Source: Rossellomorea vietnamensis NBRC 101237 | GTDB lineage: Bacteria; Bacillota; Bacilli; Bacillales; Bacillaceae_B | Direction of reading: 5' to 3' | DNA length: 49,340 nucleotides | Assembly (NCBI RefSeq): GCF_001591825.1 | Contig: NZ_BCVQ01000030.1 | Coordinates: 1-49,340, forward strand | Part shown: positions 33,669-41,631 of the stretch, one piece after another | Layout: every line of letters starts with the position of its first letter | Numbering within the stretch: the stretch's first letter is position 1 | The notes under the pieces: generated by a model | Told to the model about the DNA's origin: nothing | Database searches by the model: none | What the model saw: only the letters and a program-made list of their open reading frames with translations | Program-made: the position numbers and the translations under genes

Positions 33669-34058
33669 TCACTTGGATTTCTTCTTCAACACTTCAACCG
33701 CTTTCCGTAAAAATTCCGGTACGGGCACTCCGGCTCTCCCGACATTCTCAATGATCGAAATCAACTCATTGCATAAATAAAAAATAATCGTAGCATTACG
33801 AATAAAGTGTTGATTTGTTAGTATAGTATCAATAAGGTGAGCAACTGTGACAAGCGAGAAAATCAGCACTTTCCGGCCGATCCCCCTTACACCGAATTTG
33901 CTTGAAAGCTTTCCTTCGATCCCGCTTGCAATCATCCCTGTAAAATAATCGAGGGTCACGGCGATCAACAGGAATGTAATCAGCATGTCCCACTCTCCGA
34001 ATAAATTTAGAATAAGGGCACTGAGACCCGACCCAACGAACAGCAAGCTTTTCTCCAA
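33669..34058 (-). CDS. ytkC: Holin-like membrane protein YtkC (toxin secretion/phage lysis holin family)
   Basis: The 129-residue protein has three to four hydrophobic segments and the Bhl/TcdE/UtxA signature LDYFTGMIASGIEGKLSSK followed by GIGRKVLIF, with a basic C-terminus (AVEVLKKKSK). Family members are phage-type holins or their domesticated copies. No endolysin, phage or toxin gene is nearby, and YtkC occupies the same place in B. subtilis, so this is a resident chromosomal gene. The start is TTG 34058, nine bases after AAAGGAG. Function in the cell is unproven. Confidence 0.82.
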   Translation of the reverse strand: MEKSLLFVGSGLSALILNLFGEWDMLITFLLIAVTLDYFTGMIASGIEGKLSSKFGVRGIGRKVLIFSLVTVAHLIDTILTNQHFIRNATIIFYLCNELISIIENVGRAGVPVPEFLRKAVEVLKKKSK

Positions 34059-34263
34059 TTAAAGCATCTCCTTTTTCTAGTAGCTGGTTTATCGAAAGAC
34101 AACTTTTTCATCACCAGTGAAACGACGACGCAGCGGCAGAACGCCTTTACGCGGTTAAAAAGTCCGATAAAAGGGTAAAGACAAATAAGAGTTGTCCTAG
34201 CATAATATGTAGAGTAATTCATAAACGTTCATGTTAAAATGGAACAAAAGGGAGGTGAAGTGC

Positions 34264-34509
34264 ATGAAGTTAATCGAAGAGATTTATGAAATGTACCGTG
34301 GAAGAATCAAAGGTACCGACGAAGACTTAGACCTCATTGCCCTTACAATCTTAGAAGATACATCCAGGAATGAATTATTGGAAATGATCCAGGAAATGGA
34401 AACAGAAGAGTTACAATACTTCTTCCGCTTATACATATTCGAAACATTGAAAGAAAAATGGTCCAACAGCGAGGAACGGGTGAGGCTTGAAAAGAAGAGT
34501 CTTCATTAA
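34264..34509 (+). CDS. DUF6154-like small protein
   Basis: ATG 34264 with GGGAGGTG upstream gives an 81-residue acidic helical protein: MKLIEEIYEMYRGRIKGTDE, then LIALTILEDTSRNELLEMIQ and YFFRLYIFETLKEKW. This fits the DUF6154 family of short Bacillaceae proteins of unknown function. The longer frame beginning 34231 lacks a binding site. A strong terminator follows at once. Confidence 0.65.
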   Translation: MKLIEEIYEMYRGRIKGTDEDLDLIALTILEDTSRNELLEMIQEMETEELQYFFRLYIFETLKEKWSNSEERVRLEKKSLH

Positions 34510-34525
34510 GCCGAAACCTTTTCGC

Positions 34526-34568
34526 AAAAAAAAGCGTTGCCCCGATTACCCGGAGCAACGCTTTTTTC
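34526..34568. terminator. Bidirectional terminator, DUF6154 gene / yjfB-like gene
   Basis: AAAAAGCGTTGC and GCAACGCTTTTT arms with an inner CCCG/CGGG pairing, flanked by A- and T-runs. Confidence 0.8.
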
Positions 34569-34749
34569 ATCCTTTTATATCCACTGCATGTCCTTTACTT
34601 GGATGAGGAGCAGGTTGACTGGCCTGCATATCCCTCATCATCACCGTGACCTGAGCCGTTTGAGTCGCCATCTGGCTCTTAAGCAGGTTCATGCTGAGCG
34701 TCCTCTGAAGCTCAGCCACCTGTTTTCCCATTATAGAAGACATTTCCAT
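34567..34749 (-). CDS. YjfB-like putative motility protein
   Basis: ATG 34749, with GAGGGGGAAG upstream, gives a 60-residue protein with a Met/Gln-rich helix (QRTLSMNLLKSQMATQTAQV). It matches the YjfB motility family, short proteins that in B. subtilis are expressed with the flagellar sigma-D regulon. I looked for a sigma-D promoter upstream and did not see one. Function unknown. Confidence 0.7.
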   Translation of the reverse strand: MEMSSIMGKQVAELQRTLSMNLLKSQMATQTAQVTVMMRDMQASQPAPHPSKGHAVDIKG

Positions 34750-34905
34750 GGTATCTTCCCCCTCGCTTCGTCTTTCAAGGATTGTGCATACTATATTCAG
34801 AATAACAAACATCCAATGGAAAACATAGGAAACGTCATAAAAATGTTGTTTTTTCTCCTATATGGCTGATCCTTATATGGTAAAATAGTGAAAAAAGGGG
34901 GTTTC

Positions 34906-35079
34906 ATGATGTCAATGACTCTTGTTCTGATTATTGCGGTTGTCATATGTATCCTGGTGATTTTCGTCAGTGCCCTTACCACGTCCAAAGCCTATACAAC
35001 CGTTAAACATACAGTCGATCCACTCGAAAACAATCCTCACCTCGAACAGATGAAACAGGATGAGGAAAAGAAAGAATAA
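34906..35079 (+). CDS. ytzI: YtzI-like small membrane protein
   Basis: A 57-residue protein with one N-terminal membrane span (LVLIIAVVICILVIFVSAL) followed by TTSKAYTTVKHTVDPLENNP and an acidic-basic tail. The TSKAY...HTVDPL block resembles YtzI of B. subtilis, of unknown function, which lies beside luxS. ATG 34906 has AAAGGGGG at good spacing. It is convergent with luxS. Confidence 0.65.
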   Translation: MMSMTLVLIIAVVICILVIFVSALTTSKAYTTVKHTVDPLENNPHLEQMKQDEEKKE

Positions 35080-35083
35080 ATTC

Positions 35084-35119
35084 AAAAAAACCACCGCTCA
35101 TGATGAACGGTGGTTTTTC
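35084..35119. terminator. Bidirectional terminator, ytzI / luxS
   Basis: AAAAAAACCACCG and CGGTGGTTTTT arms around an 11-base loop carry A- and T-runs for both convergent genes. Confidence 0.8.
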
Positions 35120-35120
35120 T

Positions 35121-35594
35121 TTATGCAAATACTTGCTTCAATTCTTCGTTGCTCTGACTCAACCAGAAACGCATCAGTTTCTTGGCTCCTTCTAAATCAT
35201 GAAGCTTCGCCTGCCCGCATTGCTTTTCATTGGCTGCAGGGATTTCTTCGATTTCTACCGCTTCTTTCATGGTAGCATTCAACAGGTCGATGATCTCTTC
35301 CACTTTCGGCTCACCGCTAACGACTAAATAATAGCCTGTTTGGCAACCCATCGGGGAAATATCAATAATATCAAAATGAGCATACGGCTCAGCATATTTC
35401 CGGATCGTGAAGGCTAATAAATGCTCAAGAGTATGAATCGAATCAGGCTTCATCGCCTGCTTGTTCGGCTGACAGAAACGGATATCAAACTTATTCACAA
35501 GTCCGTCGCTTCCCACTTTATGGACACCGCAATGTCTCACATATGGTGCTTTCACTGCATCATGATCTAATTCAAAGCTTTCTACTGAAGGCAT
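35121..35594 (-). CDS. luxS: S-ribosylhomocysteine lyase LuxS
   Basis: LuxS cleaves S-ribosylhomocysteine to homocysteine and the autoinducer-2 precursor DPD, in the activated-methyl cycle downstream of SAM use. The 157-residue protein has the metal ligands HTLEH and the later cysteine in KQCGQAK, plus [12 protein letters not shown] 35594 has GGGAGTG upstream; the longer frame from 35609 adds five residues that the family lacks. It is monocistronic and functionally linked to metK at 23 kb. Confidence 0.96.
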   Translation of the reverse strand: MPSVESFELDHDAVKAPYVRHCGVHKVGSDGLVNKFDIRFCQPNKQAMKPDSIHTLEHLLAFTIRKYAEPYAHFDIIDISPMGCQTGYYLVVSGEPKVEEIIDLLNATMKEAVEIEEIPAANEKQCGQAKLHDLEGAKKLMRFWLSQSNEELKQVFA

Positions 35595-35771
35595 TAAAAT
35601 CACTCCCATTTAGTTTCTACTTCATAGTATAACGTAAATTCATAGTTATTTCATCAACTTAATCTGAATTAGGCGGAAATCCTATTTTTCCACCTGGGCT
35701 GACAGGCCAAAACCTTTTAATCCCCCTCCAGATTCTGATATAGTAAAAGAAAATCAACAGGGAGACGGATC

Positions 35772-36008
35772 ATGAAACGAGTATTGTTAGTATTGTTCAA
35801 GTTTTACCAGCGCGTCATTTCTCCTCTTAAACCCCCTACTTGCCGCTTTTATCCTACCTGCTCCCATTACGGTGTCGAAGCCGTTAGCCGGTTTGGTGCA
35901 CTAAAGGGCGGCTGGCTGACGATCAAGCGGATCGTGAAATGTCACCCATTTCATCCTGGAGGGATCGACCACGTGCCGGAAGAATGGCCACGGCAAAAAG
36001 ATAAATGA
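35772..36008 (+). CDS. ytjA: YidD-family membrane protein insertion efficiency factor (YtjA)
   Basis: The 78-residue protein has the YidD signature [20 protein letters not shown] and [13 protein letters not shown], with the three conserved cysteines. YidD assists YidC/Oxa1-type insertion of proteins at the membrane face. ATG 35772 follows GGGAGACG. In B. subtilis ytjA also neighbours luxS. A weak terminator follows. Confidence 0.9.
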   Translation: MKRVLLVLFKFYQRVISPLKPPTCRFYPTCSHYGVEAVSRFGALKGGWLTIKRIVKCHPFHPGGIDHVPEEWPRQKDK

Positions 36009-36012
36009 TTCA

Positions 36013-36052
36013 GGCTGGCTCCAAATCGGGAGGCAGTCTTTTTTTATAAAAA
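36013..36052 (+). terminator. Weak terminator after ytjA
   Basis: An imperfect hairpin (GGCTGGCTCC with GGGAGGCAGTC) is followed by TTTTTTT. Confidence 0.5.
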
Positions 36053-36106
36053 CAATCCATTTACCTTGCTTATTCCCCCTATCGGTAGTAAAATAACCTT
36101 TGTGCT

Positions 36107-36127
36107 AAATCGTAATCATTACAGTTA
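36107..36127 (+). promoter_or_regulatory. Zur box upstream of zinc-binding lipoprotein gene
   Basis: AAATCGTAATCATTACAGTTA matches the B. subtilis Zur operator pattern (AAATCGTAATnATTACGATTT) perfectly on the left half and partly on the right. It lies about 35-55 bases upstream of the lipoprotein start, as expected for zinc repression. Confidence 0.75.
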
Positions 36128-36160
36128 AGAAACAAACACCACTAAAAAGGAGGATTCCTC

Positions 36161-37087
36161 TTGAACTATATTCGCATGAGTATGCTATTATTATTGATTT
36201 TCGTATTGTCTGCCTGCGGAGCCGACTCCGGTCAGGACGGCAAAAAGAAAGATGTGTTAGAGATTTACACAACCGTCTATCCACTGGAGGATTTCACCAA
36301 AAAAATCGGCGGGGACTATGTGGATGTTGAAAGCATCTACCCTCCTGGGGCCGATGAACACACCTTCGAACCATCTCAGAAAGATATGATGAAGATGGCC
36401 GACGGGGACGTTTTCTTCTATGTTGGAATGGGTCTTGAAGGATTCGTTGAAAACTCCAAATCACTATTAGAGAATGAAGGCGTTACTGTGGTACCGACAA
36501 GCAAAGGTATCGAAGTGCCTCATGAAGAAGCTGCTGATGAACACGGCCATGACGACCATCACCATGATGTGGACCCTCACATATGGCTGGATCCCGTATA
36601 TTCGAAGGAAATGGCCAAGAACATCACCGACACCCTCTCGAAGGAAATGCCCGAGCATAAGGATGAGTTCCAGGCGAATCTTAAAGCTTTGTCGAGTGAC
36701 CTGGACGAGTTGGACACTGAGTTCAAAAAGATGGCTGACAATGCGCCAAAGAAGACATTTTACGTGTCCCACGCCGCCTACAGCTATTGGGAAGAACGCT
36801 ATGGACTTCACCAGGAAGCCATCGCCGGCTTGAACACAGCCAATGAACCGTCCCAGCAGGAGCTGAAAAAAATCATCGAAAAAGCAAAAAAAGACAATGT
36901 TCAATACATCCTCTTTGAACAAAACGTCTCTTCACGTCTGACAGAAGTCGTCCAAAATGAACTCGGTGCGAAGTCACTGACACTTCATAATTTATCCGTC
37001 CTTACAGCAGATGATCGAAAAAAGGATGAGGATTATTTTTCACTGATGAAAAGGAACATCGATACGTTGAAAAAAGCATTGCAGTAG
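36161..37087 (+). CDS. znuA: Zinc-binding lipoprotein, ZnuA/AdcA type
   Basis: The 308-residue protein is a cluster A-I metal-binding protein. The signal and lipobox are MLLLLIFVLSAC. Metal-site context includes GADEHTFEPS, DPHIWLDPV, FYVSHAAYSYW and the C-terminal FEQNVSS. The His/Asp-rich loop HGHDDHHHDVDPH is characteristic of zinc-specific members. The start is TTG 36161 with AAAGGAGG eight bases upstream. The Zur box predicts expression under zinc starvation. The ATPase and permease partners are not adjacent; the gene stands alone, followed by a terminator. Confidence 0.9.
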   Translation: MNYIRMSMLLLLIFVLSACGADSGQDGKKKDVLEIYTTVYPLEDFTKKIGGDYVDVESIYPPGADEHTFEPSQKDMMKMADGDVFFYVGMGLEGFVENSKSLLENEGVTVVPTSKGIEVPHEEAADEHGHDDHHHDVDPHIWLDPVYSKEMAKNITDTLSKEMPEHKDEFQANLKALSSDLDELDTEFKKMADNAPKKTFYVSHAAYSYWEERYGLHQEAIAGLNTANEPSQQELKKIIEKAKKDNVQYILFEQNVSSRLTEVVQNELGAKSLTLHNLSVLTADDRKKDEDYFSLMKRNIDTLKKALQ

Positions 37088-37098
37088 AATAAGTGAAA

Positions 37099-37129
37099 AG
37101 AGCAGCCACGGTGGCTGCTCTTTTTTTAA
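37099..37129 (+). terminator. Terminator after znuA-like gene
   Basis: AGAGCAGCCAC and GTGGCTGCTCT form a near-perfect stem followed by TTTTTTT. Confidence 0.85.
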
Positions 37130-37214
37130 ACCCTCCCTCCTAAAAAACATGAATATTATTTTCCATTAAGTGGACAATAAGGAAATGTTAAAGACTAGTA
37201 AGGGAGATTTGAAA

Positions 37215-38573
37215 ATGGATGAATTAGTAATCGCTCGGTCCATGTTTGGGATCACAATGGGGTTTCATATCATTTTTGCCACACTTGGAGTGGGTATTCC
37301 GTTAATGATCCTCGTGGCCGAAATCATGTTTCAACGGACCAATGACCTGGATTATTCCGTGATGGCGAAGCGCTGGACGAAGGCGTTTGCCGTCCTGTTA
37401 GGGGTGGGAATCCCTACAGGGACGATCGCCGGCGTTCAACTGTCACTCCTTTGGCCGGGATTCATGGAGGTCATCGGGCGCGTCATGGCCCTGCCGTTTC
37501 AAATTGAAATCTATGCTTTCTTTGTGGAAGCATTGTTTATGTCCATTTATGTGTATGCAGCAAGTCGAATCGCACCGTGGATGAGGATCGTGAGCCTGGT
37601 CCTTGTCGCCATCGGCGGTCTTGCTTCAGCCGTACTGATCACCAATGTACATGCGTTTGAAGGAACGCCTGCGGGATTTGAAATCATAAACGGGCAAATC
37701 ACCAACGTAGATCCGTGGAAAGCATTCTTTAATCCGAGTTTCTTCGTGACGGCCGGACACGTGGCGTTATCGGCCTATGTAGTCGGGTCGTTCACGATTG
37801 CAACGGTATCCGCATTTAAAATGCTCCGATCTTCTTTCGGATCAAGGATTTATGCCTTTCACCGCAAATCGCTCATGATTTGCTTATTAGTCGGGGGTGT
37901 CTTCGCATTCTTGACCGCCATTAATGGACATGAATCAGCCCAGAAGCTCCATGAGTATCAACCTGAGAAATTGGCAGCTGCCGAAGGTCTGTTTGAAACC
38001 CAGACTCATGCTCCGCTTTCGGTTGGAGGATTCACCGACCCAGTCACTCAAGAAGTGAAGTGGGGGATTGAAATTCCGTGGGCCCTCAGTTTCCTTGCCG
38101 GTAACAGTTTCGATACGGAAGTGATCGGATTGAACGATTTCCCCGAGGAATATTGGCCACCTCTATTCGTCCATACACTTTTCAACGCGATGGTAGGCAT
38201 CGGCTCACTGCTTATCTTACTGTCACTGGTCGCCTATGTATGGAACAAGTTACTGAAAAAAGACCGATTCCCGAAATGGTTGATGTGGGCATTCGTTGCA
38301 GGTGGGCCACTGTCGATCATGGCCATCGAATTCGGATGGATCTTCGCCTGTACAGGCCGTCAGCCTTGGACGATCTACCGTATTCTCAGTACGGAAGACT
38401 CGGTGACCACTTCAGGGAACTTAGGAACCCTCTTCATCCTATTCGTTTCGGTTTATGCGATTTTGGCCGTTTCTGTCGTTCTCGTTCTTCTCTATTATTT
38501 CAAACGGAATCCGCCTGAAAAGGATATTACCAAAGCGGAAGCGAGTCACAAGGATATTCCTTTATCAACTTAA
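37215..38573 (+). CDS. ythA: Cytochrome bd-type quinol oxidase subunit I, YthA/CIO type
   Basis: Subunit I carries the hemes that reduce oxygen with electrons from menaquinol. The 452-residue membrane protein has a conserved N-terminal heme ligand, His18, in GITMGFHIIFA, a second in FVTAGHVALSAYVVG, and the GRQPW block of the family. The Q-loop is short, as in cyanide-insensitive (CioA/YthA) rather than E. coli CydA-type oxidases. I chose ATG 37215, with GGGAG at good spacing, over the longer frame at 37170. It forms an operon with ythB 18 bases downstream, and no cydCD genes follow. Confidence 0.9.
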   Translation: MDELVIARSMFGITMGFHIIFATLGVGIPLMILVAEIMFQRTNDLDYSVMAKRWTKAFAVLLGVGIPTGTIAGVQLSLLWPGFMEVIGRVMALPFQIEIYAFFVEALFMSIYVYAASRIAPWMRIVSLVLVAIGGLASAVLITNVHAFEGTPAGFEIINGQITNVDPWKAFFNPSFFVTAGHVALSAYVVGSFTIATVSAFKMLRSSFGSRIYAFHRKSLMICLLVGGVFAFLTAINGHESAQKLHEYQPEKLAAAEGLFETQTHAPLSVGGFTDPVTQEVKWGIEIPWALSFLAGNSFDTEVIGLNDFPEEYWPPLFVHTLFNAMVGIGSLLILLSLVAYVWNKLLKKDRFPKWLMWAFVAGGPLSIMAIEFGWIFACTGRQPWTIYRILSTEDSVTTSGNLGTLFILFVSVYAILAVSVVLVLLYYFKRNPPEKDITKAEASHKDIPLST

Positions 38574-38591
38574 ACAGCAGGAGGTGAAGAT

Positions 38592-39623
38592 ATGACACAA
38601 TCATTGATTGCCATCACGATCCTATGGGGATTCGTTTTTATCTATGCCGTCATGGCAACGATGGATTTCGGGGCAGGATTCTGGTCGATGATCTACATCA
38701 ATCATGACAAAACGAAAGCGACGAATATCGCCAATCGCTATCTGTCCCCGACCTGGGAGGTCACCAATACATTCATCGTCGCCCTGGTCGTCGCCGTGTA
38801 CAGTATGTTCCCCGGAGCCGCCTATTCGTTAGGTACCGTATTGCTCGTTCCAGGAAGCCTGATTCTTTTACTTCTGGCCCTCCGGAGTGCCTTCCTTGTA
38901 TTCTCTCATGTAGCAGATGACTACAGAAAGCCGCTCACCTACGTCACAGGGATCACCGGGTTATTGATTCCGGGACTGCTCATCAGTGTACTGCCCATTT
39001 CCCATGGCCCTTATATTGATTTCAGCGACGGACAGACCCTTCACCTGGGAAAATTGTTTAGTAGTCCACATGAATATGCCTTCTTCGGTTTCGCCGTCGC
39101 AAGTACGTTATTTCTGTCATCTCTGCTTCTCGCTGACTACTCCAAGGCTTCAAAGGAATTCGAAGCCTTTAAGGTATATCGCCGGGACGCTCTGATCATC
39201 GGTCCCATATCGGTTGTCATGGCCTTTCTTATCATGTTCACCATGAAAAATGAAGCAAGATGGATATACGATCGTATGATGGATGACCTGCCGATCCTAC
39301 TTGTCTCCCTTCTCGGGTTCCTCGTCGCCGGAGGTGCATTGTTCCTGCCGACGAATAAGGAAGGGATGAAAGGGATGCCCCGGGTGGCCGTCATTGCCGT
39401 TACCTTTCAATATGTACTGGCAAGTTATGTGTACGGTAAAGCACATTTACCTTATATCATCTATCCTGAGGTTACGATCCAATCGGGTTTTACCGATCCC
39501 AACTCCTTTAAGGCTGTATTCATCACCTATATCGTCGGGTTCATCATCCTGTTCCCTGGTTTTGTCTACTTCTGGAGTTTATTCATGAATGATAAACGGT
39601 ACTTACGGCAAAAAAGTGAATAA
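38592..39623 (+). CDS. ythB: Cytochrome bd-type quinol oxidase subunit II, YthB type
   Basis: The 343-residue polytopic membrane protein begins LIAITILWGFVFIYAVMATM-DFGAGFW, the CydB/CioB signature, and pairs with subunit I to form the oxidase. About eight to nine spans are visible. ATG 38592 has GGAGGTG seven bases upstream. YthA/YthB in B. subtilis form an alternative quinol oxidase; the menaquinone genes a few kilobases away make its electron donor. A terminator follows. Confidence 0.9.
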   Translation: MTQSLIAITILWGFVFIYAVMATMDFGAGFWSMIYINHDKTKATNIANRYLSPTWEVTNTFIVALVVAVYSMFPGAAYSLGTVLLVPGSLILLLLALRSAFLVFSHVADDYRKPLTYVTGITGLLIPGLLISVLPISHGPYIDFSDGQTLHLGKLFSSPHEYAFFGFAVASTLFLSSLLLADYSKASKEFEAFKVYRRDALIIGPISVVMAFLIMFTMKNEARWIYDRMMDDLPILLVSLLGFLVAGGALFLPTNKEGMKGMPRVAVIAVTFQYVLASYVYGKAHLPYIIYPEVTIQSGFTDPNSFKAVFITYIVGFIILFPGFVYFWSLFMNDKRYLRQKSE

Positions 39624-39629
39624 GTGCGC

Positions 39630-39656
39630 TCCGGGACTCCCGGGGCTTTTTTCATT
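39630..39656 (+). terminator. Terminator after ythB
   Basis: GCTCCGGG-ACTC-CCCGGGGC-like hairpin (one G-U pair) followed by TTTTTT. Confidence 0.75.
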
Positions 39657-39740
39657 CTTATCCGGCAGGTAGATTAGTTGCCTATCTGCACTCCTACACT
39701 TTACACTTACGATAGAACCTAATGGAAAGGATGATGGAAG

Positions 39741-40463
39741 ATGGCACAAACGATTAAAGGCAAAACGGCATATATTACGGGAGCTGCCCGGGGAATCGGA
39801 AAGGCGACTGCATTAGAGCTTGCCCGTGAAGGCGTGCATGTCGGGTTGATCGCGCGCACAGAAAGCACCCTGGCACAAGTCGCGGAGGAAGCACGATCCC
39901 TTGGAGTGAAAGCCAGTGTCGCTGTAGCTGATATTTCCGATATGGAGCAAGTGGATATGGCCGTTTCAAAACTTACAAATGAATTGGGACCGGCAGACAT
40001 CTTAATCAATAATGCCGGTATCGGAACGTACGGACCGTTCCTGGACATAGATCCCGAAGAGTGGAAACGGACCTTTGAGGTCAATGTATTCGGAACCTAT
40101 TATGTAACCCGTGCGGTCCTGCCCCAGCTGATCGAGAAAAACCGGGGGGACATCATCAATATCTCATCCAGCAGCGGCTTGAAAGGGACTGAAGGAAGCA
40201 CGGCATACAGTGGATCGAAGTTTGCCGTCCAAGGAATGACAGAGGCACTGATGCAGGAAGTCCGAAAACATAACATCCGTGTCATGACCCTGAATCCGAG
40301 CCTGGTGGCAACGGATCTTACCTTTGGAGATAAGCTTGAGGACGCAGACAAAGAAAAGTATATGCAGCCCGAGGATTTGGCGGAGCATATGGTATCCCAG
40401 CTGAAATTACACCAGAGGATCTTCATCAAACAATCCCTTCAGTGGGCGACGAATCCGTTTTAA
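39741..40463 (+). CDS. Short-chain dehydrogenase/reductase, FabG-like
   Basis: The 240-residue classical SDR has GAARGIG at residues 14-20, NNAG at 90-93, Ser144 region SSSSG, and Tyr156/Lys160 in YSGSK. Arg39 after strand 2 (LIARTE) favours NADPH. It resembles 3-ketoacyl-ACP reductase-type enzymes, but the residue pattern does not fix the substrate. ATG 39741 has AAAGGATG upstream. It stands alone between ythB and menC, convergent with menC through a shared terminator, so a link to menaquinone is not implied. Confidence 0.83.
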   Translation: MAQTIKGKTAYITGAARGIGKATALELAREGVHVGLIARTESTLAQVAEEARSLGVKASVAVADISDMEQVDMAVSKLTNELGPADILINNAGIGTYGPFLDIDPEEWKRTFEVNVFGTYYVTRAVLPQLIEKNRGDIINISSSSGLKGTEGSTAYSGSKFAVQGMTEALMQEVRKHNIRVMTLNPSLVATDLTFGDKLEDADKEKYMQPEDLAEHMVSQLKLHQRIFIKQSLQWATNPF

Positions 40464-40474
40464 ATGAATGAAAG

Positions 40475-40510
40475 AAAGCCAGGGAGCATGCGCTCTCTGG
40501 CTTTTTATCG
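40475..40510. terminator. Bidirectional terminator, SDR gene / menC
   Basis: AAAGCCAGGGAG (40475-40486) and CTCTCTGGCTTT (from 40493) with a 6-base loop; T-run on the right and A-rich left side. Confidence 0.8.
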
Positions 40511-40521
40511 GTGTTGATCGA

Positions 40522-41631
40522 CTACATGTGTTGGAAGGATTCCTTAAACAATGTCACCGCACTCAAGCGCTTTCTGTTGAGTTCCACACCGATTCCGCTT
40601 CCTTCCAGACGATGCGCTACACCATTTTTTACAATAATCGGAGATGTAATGATATCCTCCTCCCAATATTTCGAGGACGAAGAGATATCACCGGGGATCC
40701 GGAATCCTTCAAGGGTGGAAAGCGCCAGATTATGAGCCCGGGACACCCCGAATTCGATCATCCCGCCGCACCATACCTTGATCCCGTTTTCCCGGCACAA
40801 CCGGTAGATCTCAAGCGCACTCGTATAGCCCCCGACCCTGCCAAGCTTGATGTTGACCACTCCACAGCTATTCAAATGAATCGCACTCTTCATGTCGTGG
40901 GGGGTCACGATGCTTTCATCGAGGCAGATCGGCGTGGTTATCTCCTTTTGCAATAAAGAATGTTCAATCAGATCATCGACCCCAAGCGGCTGTTCGATCA
41001 TCTCTAAATCAAATTCATCCAAAGCCTGAAGCTGTGATTTATCTTCCAGCTTATACGCTGAATTGGCATCGGCAAAAAGAGAGAGGTCAGGGAAATGGGT
41101 CCGTAATTCCTTTACAATTTCCCTATCGGCACCCGGGGAAATTTTCAGCTTGATCCGCTGGTATCCTTCCTCCACCAAATCTTCTGTCTGTTCGACCATC
41201 TCTTTCAAAGTCCCCGATCCAACCACAGCTCCGGCAAGGATTTCTTTCCGTGTCCCGCCGATCATGTTCCATAGCGGCTCACCTTGCTGCCTTGCATAAA
41301 GATCCCATAAGGCCATTTCAAGGGCAGCCTTCGCCATGGCATTTCCCCGTACCGCTTCGAACCGCTTCCCGATTTCCTCAGGATGATGAAATGGTTTACT
41401 GTTCATGAGGGGGATCAACACATCTTTCAGCATATGAAAGGATGTGTTCACCGTTTCTTCTGTATACCACGGTGTGGAAAAGGCGACACCTTCCCCCAGT
41501 CCGCACATTCCATCACTGTCCCTGACTTCGACGATGATGCCTTCGCGGTCTTTAACCGTTTGAAGATGGGTGACAAATGGCTTTTTTAAAGGCATGGAAA
41601 TAACATGGAGGGTGATGGATTCAATCTTCAT
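40522..41631 (-). CDS. menC: o-Succinylbenzoate synthase
   Basis: MenC dehydrates SHCHC to o-succinylbenzoate in menaquinone synthesis. The 369-residue enolase-superfamily barrel shows the full catalytic set: Lys161/Lys163 (KLK), metal ligands Asp188, Glu213 and Asp238, and Lys262 (NIKLGRVGG). ATG 41631 is about ten bases after AAAGGA; a TTG six bases earlier is possible. It overlaps the end of menE by 11 bases, so it is translationally coupled and last in the men operon. Some members also racemise N-acyl amino acids, which sequence cannot exclude. Confidence 0.94.
   Translation of the reverse strand: MKIESITLHVISMPLKKPFVTHLQTVKDREGIIVEVRDSDGMCGLGEGVAFSTPWYTEETVNTSFHMLKDVLIPLMNSKPFHHPEEIGKRFEAVRGNAMAKAALEMALWDLYARQQGEPLWNMIGGTRKEILAGAVVGSGTLKEMVEQTEDLVEEGYQRIKLKISPGADREIVKELRTHFPDLSLFADANSAYKLEDKSQLQALDEFDLEMIEQPLGVDDLIEHSLLQKEITTPICLDESIVTPHDMKSAIHLNSCGVVNIKLGRVGGYTSALEIYRLCRENGIKVWCGGMIEFGVSRAHNLALSTLEGFRIPGDISSSSKYWEEDIITSPIIVKNGVAHRLEGSGIGVELNRKRLSAVTLFKESFQHM

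Noticed and set aside
33669..34058. Holin-like gene as a sign of a prophage or lysis/toxin-export cassette
   Set aside because: No endolysin, phage structural or toxin gene is near, and ytkC sits in the same place in B. subtilis, so it is a resident core gene.
34007..34222. 71-codon minus-strand frame upstream of the holin-like gene
   Set aside because: No ribosome binding site; overlaps the holin gene start and is rich in Cys/Arg with no family resemblance.
36467..36922. 151-codon minus-strand frame and 119-codon plus-strand frame inside the zinc lipoprotein gene
   Set aside because: Both are alternate-frame readings of a gene with clear homology; His/Asp-rich codons open long shadow frames.
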